NCBI GenBank assembly: GCA_007116145.1
Contig: SKJB01000037.1
Span: forward strand, 1-47,733
Source: Limnochordia bacterium
GTDB taxonomy: Bacteria > Bacillota > Limnochordia > Darwinibacteriales > DTU012
DNA: 47,733 nt
Reading direction: 5' to 3'
The stretch's first letter is position 1; each line of letters opens with the position of its first letter. Below are positions 41,659-47,733 of this stretch, piece after piece. The notes under the pieces were generated by a model that searched no databases, was not told the origin of the DNA, and saw nothing but the letters and a program-made list of their open reading frames with translations. The position numbers and the translations under genes were made by a program.

Positions 41659-41770
41659 GAAATGTAATTGCAAACAGCCTAAATTAAGGCCTAAAGAGGG
41701 TAAATGCAGCGAAAAGCAGATTAAAGAATGTCATGGAAATGAAAAAGAGCATACCTGTAAAGAGAAGTAA
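41651..41770 (+). CDS. 39-residue Cys-rich mini-protein
   Basis: A small hydrophilic protein starting MSKKCNCKQ with further motifs KCSEKQIKECHG and HTCKEK: five Cys and two His in 39 residues, and many Lys. GGAGGGAG precedes ATG 41651, inside the last codons of the ArsR gene, so the two are translationally coupled. Similar short Cys/His peptides follow ArsR genes in clostridia. Metal binding or trafficking is likely but inferred. A terminator follows about 90 nt downstream. Confidence 0.75.
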   Translation: MSKKCNCKQPKLRPKEGKCSEKQIKECHGNEKEHTCKEK

Positions 41771-41862
41771 TTATTGCTAGTCGATAATTGAGAAGATAAG
41801 AGAGCGAGGGTGCAACGGATTGTATCGGTTTATACGGTGTATTTACCACTCTCGTCGAGGTT

Positions 41863-41909
41863 AGAGACCCTGCTAGGTTAATGTTGTTACTAGCACTGGG
41901 GTCTCTTTT
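41863..41909 (+). terminator. Rho-independent terminator after the ArsR/mini-protein operon
   Basis: AGAGACCC pairs with GGGTCTCT, and inside it TGCTAG pairs with CTAGCA. TTTT follows the stem. Confidence 0.75.
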
Positions 41910-42005
41910 GCGTTACTTTTCTGCAAAAATGTGGTCCCCGATTTATTTCATTATTGATCACTTCTTAACGAAGCTCCCTCTCCAACGGCTGACAACTATA
42001 AGTGC

Positions 42006-42854
42006 CTATTTTTTTCCAAAATGCCTAATGATGTTGTTGTATAGGGATTCTGCAAGTTCTTCCTGAATAGCACTATCCATAAGCAACAACTCTTCTGTAG
42101 GATTGGTAACAAAACCTGGTTCAATCAACACTGCAGGAGCCTGTGTATTTCCTAGCACATAAAGCCCCCTCCAGGCCTCCACCCGCCTATGCTTTGTCCC
42201 CAAGATTCCGATCATATCCTTTTGTATATCAAGGGCGAATTGCTGTGCTCTCCAACTACCATCATAAAACGTCTCTGTGCCACTTGCTTCTGGGTTATTA
42301 TGACCGTTTGCATGAATGCTAAGAAAGAAATCGGCTTGAGCGGCATTCGACATGTTCGCCCGTTGGGCCAGTGACACAAATTCATCGCCACTTCGTGTCA
42401 AAATAACATTAGCATCTGTTGTATTTAAGAGTAATTCCAACTGGCGTGCGACCGACAGGGTAAAATCTTTCTCTTGATATCCACGAGTCCCAACCGCCCC
42501 TGGATCCCTACCACCATGTCCTGCGTCAACTACAATGGTCCGACCATCTAGTGTACTTACCTGTTGTGCAAAAACTGCTTTGACAACGCTCTGGCCGTCT
42601 ACAGCCACAGTGGTCTCTTGATTAGCTGGGCTTGAGACATCGCCTTCCCAACCCACAAATATCCAACCATCATCTGCCGTAGCCGTTAGAGTCATGACGT
42701 GTGGTTCCCCGTATTCATAGATACCCACTGTTGGATCAATAGTGCCCTGCCCTTGTTTTTCCACAGTTAAAGTATATTGTACTCCTCCTCCGCCTATGCA
42801 ACCCATGGCAAGCATAAGCAATGCTACCAGGAATAACCAGCTAGGTCTTTTCAC
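42006..42854 (-). CDS. N-acetylmuramoyl-L-alanine amidase lipoprotein with InlB-type repeat
   Basis: A 282-residue lipoprotein. The signal peptide ends in the lipobox LAMGC (Cys19). Residues ~27-95 form a divergent InlB B-repeat/bacterial repeat domain (YTLTVEKQGQGTIDP, GWIFVGWEGDVSS). The C-terminal Amidase_3 domain shows VVDAGHGGRDPGAVG, the Glu in YQEKDFTLS, SIHANG and IEPGFVTN, so zinc ligands and catalytic Glu are intact. It should cleave peptide side chains from peptidoglycan while tethered to the membrane. AAGGAGG lies 7 nt before the GTG start. CwlD-like enzymes act in sporulation, but this domain order is not diagnostic. Confidence 0.93.
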   Translation of the reverse strand: MKRPSWLFLVALLMLAMGCIGGGGVQYTLTVEKQGQGTIDPTVGIYEYGEPHVMTLTATADDGWIFVGWEGDVSSPANQETTVAVDGQSVVKAVFAQQVSTLDGRTIVVDAGHGGRDPGAVGTRGYQEKDFTLSVARQLELLLNTTDANVILTRSGDEFVSLAQRANMSNAAQADFFLSIHANGHNNPEASGTETFYDGSWRAQQFALDIQKDMIGILGTKHRRVEAWRGLYVLGNTQAPAVLIEPGFVTNPTEELLLMDSAIQEELAESLYNNIIRHFGKK

Positions 42855-43188
42855 ATAAGAGCCTCCTTTTTTTGTCTAAGTTATCCATCTAATTCCCTCC
42901 TGTGAGAATAAAAACCTGCAAATTTGGCTCGAATGGGTAATGGTAATTGTTGTGATATCATAGTGCTAAGCAGGGTTTTATTCACACGATCCATCAAATC
43001 TGCGCCATACTGTTGCTTATCAGTCGAATGCGATCTGGTGTGGAGGAGATCGTGGAGCTGCACTAGTCTTATCATCGCGACTCCGACAGGAATATTGTTT
43101 CGTTATCGAGAGCAAGTCAAGTAGGAATTGTCTTCAGCTGTATTGAAGTACTATATATCATGATTGAAACGAAAAAGGAGATTAGACC
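42855..43188. other. Gap without a gene
   Basis: It holds the ribosome binding sites of the divergent amidase and methylase genes. No convincing promoter, repeat or conserved frame was found. Confidence 0.4.
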
Positions 43189-45288
43189 GTGGCACAGTTA
43201 GCGCAACTTGAACATAACTCTAAGAATCAGCCCCGATCTGAGGATGATACAATGTCTATTCAGGACGCTGCGGTAATTCTTTCGGTTTCAAGAGCCACAG
43301 TACGAAACTGGATGAAATCTGGTCTTCTTACATCGGAGAAGAACGGGCGCAGTACTTGCTTGGTTAGAAATGATGTTCTATCTCTTAAACAGAGTATAGA
43401 AAGCGGTGATAACAGTCGCCTAAAAAGCAGAAGAAATAAAAAGACGAAAGTAGGCAACTGCGTTCCAACGAACTATGTTTCAGATCGGTACTATGAGAAT
43501 CTTGCAGTGGAAGTTTTGGACATGGTCGAGCAGATGCATAGTGATAAAAAGACGGAACTTATTTTAGCTGAGATAGCAATAAAACTAGTAATTGATGCTA
43601 AGAAGATTACTCTTTGTCGTCCTTCTAGCACTACCTATCTAGAGACACTTCAGAAGGGTGATGATGTGGGGCAATATGGAGAGTTGGTGAGAACTCTATT
43701 GCCAACGGAATTTGAGTTGTCCAATGAAGACGTAAGAATACTCTCGAAAGTTTCTGAACTAAGTATTCCTTTTTGTCCAGGCGAGGACTTCCTAGGTCTT
43801 ATATACATGTCTCTCAATAATTTAGGCGCTAGAAAGGCTTCTGGGAGTTATTATACTCCATCATTTATCGTTGATCAGCTTGTAGAAAGGTGTTTCGGAC
43901 AGGTAGTAACTAGGGAACAGAGGGCTGTGGATCCTTGTTGTGGATCTGGCAACTTTCTTATAAAGTTATTTTACCGGTTAAAACGGTATTTTCGTACGAA
44001 GGGAACATCGTCTGTTGACTCGGAGAAAGAAGCCATTAGGAGTCTGTATGGGTATGATGTTGATCCAATTGCGATTGGATTATGCAGATTGAACTTAGCA
44101 TTAGCTACAGAGTGTAGTCTCGATCAAGATTCGTTGCTAAGACAAATTGTTGTGCGAAATAGTCTATGTCATACCTGGGATGAGGATAGCTTTGCTTTGG
44201 TGTTAGGAAACCCACCGTGGGGCTTTAGTTTTTCTGATGATGAATTGGACAGTCTTAGGGATAACTATTGCACTGCACTATCTGGTGAGTCGTTCTCTTT
44301 ATTTATTGAACTTGGTTTAAGTATCTTGGCTCCTAATGGAAAACTTGCTTACGTACTACCACAATCTCTTTTAAACGTGAAACTTCATGAAGGTGTCAGG
44401 CTTCTTCTTCTAGCGATGACAAAGCTAGAGTGCATAAATCTCCTGGGTCATTCGTTTGGAAACGTCTATGCTCCCGCACTAACCCTAGAAGCGAGTAAGG
44501 GAACTCCTGCGATTTCCCATACTGTTGACGTCATAAATGATGATAGTCTCCACCAGATACCGCAAATGCGATTCAGCAGTAATGATCTTGCTATTTTCAA
44601 TGTAAACAGTACAACCAAAGAACAAGTCATATTAGACAAAATGAAAAATGTAAGTGGAGTTATGTATCTTAAAGGAAATGCCACTTTTGCTTTAGGGATT
44701 GTAACTGGCGATAATAATTCAATTATTCATGGTACCATTCCTAACGGAGGTGAATTGATCTTAAAAGGGAGTGACATATTTAAGTATAACTCTATCCCGT
44801 CTGCAAACTATATAGCCTATGCTCCTGAAAGCTATCAACAGGTTGCGCCTACTAAACTGTACCGTGCACCTGAAAAGCTCATCTACAGGTTTATCAACGA
44901 ACGTCTAATATTCGCTTACGATGACAAACAAACCTTGACTCTTAATAGTGCAAACATAGTTATTCCTCACTTTGAAGGGTATTCGCTCAAGTACATCCTT
45001 GCTGTGCTCAATTCTCGCTGTGCCCAGTTTTTCTTTACACTATCTTTTTCTTCGGTTAAGATATTGCGTAAACACTTAGAGTCCATCCCCATCCCCTCTT
45101 GTACACCTGAGCAACAGGAGATTATTGTAAACCACGTTAACGAGGTGCTGATCACCAGCGATGCAAATGCTCGAGATCAGATATATGATCGAATTGATGA
45201 CCTTATATCGAACCTATTCAATCTCAATGAGTTGGACATCAGGTTGATTAAAGAGTCTATCCCTCAGAAAGCATTGCTTTACAGATAA
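43189..45288 (+). CDS. Solitary N6-adenine DNA methylase with N-terminal HTH domain
   Basis: A 699-residue protein. Residues ~22-65 are a MerR/excisionase-type HTH (SIQDAAVILSVSRATVRNWM). A methylase domain follows: SAM-binding DPCCGSGNFLIKLF near residue 247, GYDVDPIAIGLC, and catalytic NPPWGF near residue 341, as in N6-adenine enzymes. The C-terminal part (LKYILAVLNSRCAQFFF, ILRKHLESIPIPSCTPEQQ) is a TaqI/type I-like target recognition region. AAGGAG precedes the GTG start. No nuclease motif or restriction gene is adjacent, so it may be an orphan regulatory methylase or a decayed type IIG system. Confidence 0.88.
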   Translation: MAQLAQLEHNSKNQPRSEDDTMSIQDAAVILSVSRATVRNWMKSGLLTSEKNGRSTCLVRNDVLSLKQSIESGDNSRLKSRRNKKTKVGNCVPTNYVSDRYYENLAVEVLDMVEQMHSDKKTELILAEIAIKLVIDAKKITLCRPSSTTYLETLQKGDDVGQYGELVRTLLPTEFELSNEDVRILSKVSELSIPFCPGEDFLGLIYMSLNNLGARKASGSYYTPSFIVDQLVERCFGQVVTREQRAVDPCCGSGNFLIKLFYRLKRYFRTKGTSSVDSEKEAIRSLYGYDVDPIAIGLCRLNLALATECSLDQDSLLRQIVVRNSLCHTWDEDSFALVLGNPPWGFSFSDDELDSLRDNYCTALSGESFSLFIELGLSILAPNGKLAYVLPQSLLNVKLHEGVRLLLLAMTKLECINLLGHSFGNVYAPALTLEASKGTPAISHTVDVINDDSLHQIPQMRFSSNDLAIFNVNSTTKEQVILDKMKNVSGVMYLKGNATFALGIVTGDNNSIIHGTIPNGGELILKGSDIFKYNSIPSANYIAYAPESYQQVAPTKLYRAPEKLIYRFINERLIFAYDDKQTLTLNSANIVIPHFEGYSLKYILAVLNSRCAQFFFTLSFSSVKILRKHLESIPIPSCTPEQQEIIVNHVNEVLITSDANARDQIYDRIDDLISNLFNLNELDIRLIKESIPQKALLYR

Positions 45289-45400
45289 TTCTTTGTTGTT
45301 GAAATGAAACGTAGCAATCACGTTCTTTGCCTTTTCTGCAGAGCTAGGCAGAAGGAAATCTTCCAGTGAAGATAGAAAGAGTTTATGGGAGAATCTTTTC

Positions 45401-45676
45401 ATGGATAAGAAGCGCCATTATGGCATGGGGAGGGCAAGAAATGAAGAAAAAGATTATCGTTGTAGCATTGTAGGGAGTATTACAGAAATACGAGATGGCT
45501 TCTTGACAGTGGAAACAAGCACTAGTGGAAGTGGGGTATTATACACTGATTTGGACATATATCTTGATGATGAGGCAGAGGTATTGCCTAGCCTACTAAC
45601 ACTTTCACTTTTCTCAAGCGATCCTATAGGGTTACAGGGTTTGTTCAAGGCGGCGAAGGATATCAAAACGATATAG
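45401..45676 (+). CDS. Hypothetical small protein
   Basis: A 91-residue protein with GGGAGA 9 nt before ATG 45401. It appears beta-rich (GSITEIRDGFLTVETSTSGS, VLYTDLDIYLDD). No family is recognised. It follows the methylase by ~110 nt and may be co-transcribed. Confidence 0.5.
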   Translation: MDKKRHYGMGRARNEEKDYRCSIVGSITEIRDGFLTVETSTSGSGVLYTDLDIYLDDEAEVLPSLLTLSLFSSDPIGLQGLFKAAKDIKTI

Positions 45677-45778
45677 ATTTCGCTTTGGATGATATGAGAG
45701 ATCGGTCGGATTATGAACCCATACGGATTGTTTACTAGAGCTTTGTTCAGATCGCTTAGTTGTTAGCAGATAAGTAGA

Positions 45779-45810
45779 AAATTCCTACTACCAGGAAGTA
45801 GTAGGAATTT
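45779..45810 (+). promoter_or_regulatory. Perfect hairpin before the LamG gene
   Basis: AAATTCCTACTA and TAGTAGGAATTT pair over 12 bp around an 8-nt loop (CCAGGAAG), ending 18 bp before the start codon. It may act in the 5' leader or as an operator. Confidence 0.5.
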
Positions 45811-45828
45811 AGATTGGAGTTATAAGTG

Positions 45829-47172
45829 ATGGTTAAATCATTGTTGTTGTATCTCATTATTATCCTAACCTTTACCACGCCTGTACTAGCCTATGCGGCT
45901 TGGACAGGACCAGCATTTAACAGTATAGTGCAGCTCGATGAAGTTATCAGAGATCTAGAGGACAGTATTCAGCGAGCTACTCAAAATAGTGCAGCGTATC
46001 CAGGTTTTCTCCGAGACCTGGAGGGATATTTAGCACGACTTAAGCAATATCGTGATTCGCTTGATGTTATAGATGCTGTAGATGGTTGGGGAGAGCCAGA
46101 GTTAATTTTTGATCTAGACTTTGTTTTTAATTATTATGACAGAACGTTTGGCGGTGTTACTGATAAGAATGATCTCTATAGAGTTAATTTTGGAGATCCT
46201 CTTGGTATTGGAGTTCGCGATGGTGTACAGGCTTTGGTGTTTCCTAGGCAGAACCATCCGGGTGCGAATCTGAGTGTTAACATGAGTAAATTCTCAGAGT
46301 TGACCATCGATATGTGGGTGTACCTAGATGACTTTGGACCAGTTAAGGATAGAGGGTATGCCCGACTGATTGTTGACGATGATACAGGAGCGGATTTCTA
46401 CATGATGTTACACAACAAAGGGCCGGATCACCATGATAACTCCGTGGTTGTTGGTCTGGGTAATCTTACGGTAGGGACTCCTGCCAACTCGATTCATCGA
46501 AATACGTGGCATCATATCGCATTGGCTCATGACGGAGAGAGGCCTTACGTTATCATTGATGGAGCTTGCCGTGATTTAACGGTTTATTATCGAGAGAGTT
46601 TAGAACTGCAGCTTCCTGCCTCAGGTTACATACTCGGTAATGATACAAGGGATGAGCGTAGGTTCGCGGGAGCTATCGAGCAGTTACGGATTACTGATCG
46701 GAGGCGTACGTTATCAGAGATACAGGCAGATATCGTTGACTTGCTAGCAGAGCGTCCAGGACCAACAATTCTGGAAAACGAAACTATTGCTGGTCAACGT
46801 ATCAACTACAGTGCACACGAGGCAGTTATTTATAATTGGAGATACACAGGAGCGAATCAAGATGCTATAAGAAACTATACAGTTGGTGCTGGTCATCTAG
46901 CTGGTTATTTAACTGTGTTCGGTAAGGTGGAGAAAGTTGTAGTGCGTCGAGCCGAGACAGCAATTAGCCCCCGTATAATCTCGGCGGTTCATGACACCCC
47001 AACAAAAAATGCTATGTTTGAGATTCGATTCAACCCAAATGATGGTAACAGGGTCTTAATTGTTGACCTCACTGTCAGAAAGGCTAATGGGGAACTAGAA
47101 ACTGTAACAATAAGCACCCTAGCTACTGCCTATCGGAATACTATGGGTGTCGGTCCAACCTTCGTGGACTAA
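45829..47172 (+). CDS. Secreted LamG/concanavalin-like domain protein
   Basis: A 447-residue exported protein. A signal peptide (SLLLYLIIILTFTTPVLAYA) is followed by a helical segment (VIRDLEDSIQRATQNS ... YLARLKQYRDSL). A LamG_3-like jelly roll spans residues ~95-310: LTIDMWVYLDD, NTWHHIALAHDGERPYVIID and AGAIEQLRITDRRRTLSEI. The C-terminal ~130 residues are beta-rich and not recognised. ATG 45829 has TGGAG 9 nt upstream. Such proteins bind carbohydrates or matrix polymers outside the cell. A degraded group II intron follows immediately. Confidence 0.85.
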   Translation: MVKSLLLYLIIILTFTTPVLAYAAWTGPAFNSIVQLDEVIRDLEDSIQRATQNSAAYPGFLRDLEGYLARLKQYRDSLDVIDAVDGWGEPELIFDLDFVFNYYDRTFGGVTDKNDLYRVNFGDPLGIGVRDGVQALVFPRQNHPGANLSVNMSKFSELTIDMWVYLDDFGPVKDRGYARLIVDDDTGADFYMMLHNKGPDHHDNSVVVGLGNLTVGTPANSIHRNTWHHIALAHDGERPYVIIDGACRDLTVYYRESLELQLPASGYILGNDTRDERRFAGAIEQLRITDRRRTLSEIQADIVDLLAERPGPTILENETIAGQRINYSAHEAVIYNWRYTGANQDAIRNYTVGAGHLAGYLTVFGKVEKVVVRRAETAISPRIISAVHDTPTKNAMFEIRFNPNDGNRVLIVDLTVRKANGELETVTISTLATAYRNTMGVGPTFVD

Positions 47173-47189
47173 GTAAACCTAATTTCATC

Positions 47190-47733
47190 AAGGGATGCTA
47201 GCCTCCTCACTGTAATACGGAGTATGCAGTGTGGGTATGGGAATCCAGAAAAAGCAAACGGGCGCTTGTAATGAGCGTCATAGAGGTTATGCCTTATATC
47301 GAAAGATAGCCAACTTCTGGAAGGTGCGAAATTGCTTGAGAGGATGGATAATTATGAGTGCACTCGCGTCAACTACATGGAATAACCCCCAAGAGAACGG
47401 TGCAGACATAGGCTTATCATTTTGTTGGCCTGATACAACTCTATGAAGAAAAGCCGTAAAACATGTTAATAAAATCCAGGTCAGGATAGCAAAGGCAGTT
47501 AAACAAGGTAAGAAAAACCTAGTTAAGAGATTGCAATATCTTCTTATCATTCGTTTTACGCAAAAATGCTAGCAGTAAAGAAAGTTGTAACCAATAAAGG
47601 GAAACACACTAGCGGAGTTGATGGAGTAGTCTGGAAGAAACCAGAAGAAAAAGTAAAAGCTGTGTCAGCACTATCTAATAAGAATTATTGGGCAAAGCCC
47701 CTGAAGCGCGTATTTATCGAAAAATACGGCAAA
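47190..47733 (+). mobile_element. Degenerate group II intron with reverse transcriptase/maturase start (runs off window)
   Basis: From about 47190 the sequence resembles ribozyme domain I-IV of bacterial group II introns (GGGAATCCAGAAAAAGCAAA, AATGAGCGTCAT, TTATGCCTTATATCGAAAGA). A reverse transcriptase N-terminal domain follows: from ATG 47355, then VNKIQVRIAKAVKQGKK, KRLQYLL, LAVKKVVTNKGKHTSGVDG and YWAKPLKRVFIEKYGK. An in-frame TGA (47444-47446) and a one-base frameshift in the A-run near 47561 break it. The 5' boundary is approximate and the 3' part lies outside the window. Confidence 0.8.

Overview
The window is a low-to-mid GC bacterial chromosome segment. Strong AGGAGG-type ribosome binding sites, TTGACA/TATAAT promoters, short intergenic gaps, glgC-glgD-glgA order, an Amidase_3 lipoprotein and DUF3231-, YozG- and Fic-type genes point to Bacillota, probably a clostridial or limnochordial anaerobe. 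Placement below phylum is inference. No rRNA, tRNA or CRISPR array was found.

Layout. (1) 1-2.0 kb: 3' end of a heparinase II/III-type gene and a LacI regulator. (2) 2.1-6.5 kb: carAB on the minus strand, with an odd carA start. (3) 6.7-8.9 kb: a sugar isomerase/epimerase-type TIM barrel and a Gfo/Idh/MocA oxidoreductase. (4) 9-12.1 kb: a membrane diguanylate cyclase (minus) and an unknown beta-rich protein. (5) 12.1-16.1 kb: glgC-glgD-glgA glycogen operon, preceded by a chromate-transporter fragment that runs in frame into glgC. (6) 16.2-19.1 kb: a PTPS/QueD-like protein and a membrane-anchored penicillin acylase-type hydrolase (minus). (7) 19.2-25.5 kb: a tightly overlapping operon of an XRE regulator, a GNAT-like protein, a GH3 acyl-adenylating enzyme, two B12-type radical SAM enzymes and a second GNAT-like protein. 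It looks like an uncharacterised small-molecule pathway and is the leading candidate for a new system. (8) 25.5-32.6 kb: an accessory stretch rich in gene relics (ABC ATPase, SEC-C-like, SDR, Nudix, DUF5675-like, amidohydrolase). Intact genes among them are a 4-TM protein with an XRE regulator, an HTH-Fic protein, a GC-rich winged-helix protein and an Fe-S aldo/keto reductase. (9) 32.7-36.1 kb: a TetR regulator with a striking 19-bp-periodic operator array, an ABC-2 exporter, and a damaged AraC/GyrI-like gene between 24-bp direct repeats. (10) 36.2-39.7 kb: a polytopic membrane alpha/beta hydrolase, a WbpD-type acetyltransferase and unknown small genes. (11) 39.7-40.6 kb: a double-glycine-leader peptide gene behind a consensus promoter, followed by a DUF3267 HExxH membrane protein. 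(12) 40.8-47.7 kb: a DUF3231 remnant, ArsR with a Cys-rich mini-protein, an InlB-repeat amidase lipoprotein, an HTH-fused solitary N6 DNA methylase, a secreted LamG protein and a broken group II intron cut by the window edge.

How the genes work together: the carbohydrate theme (heparinase, LacI, isomerase/oxidoreductase, glycogen synthesis, LamG) suggests a polysaccharide-using anaerobe that stores glycogen. The accessory half combines probable biosynthesis, export, peptide and defence functions with many decaying fragments and an intron.
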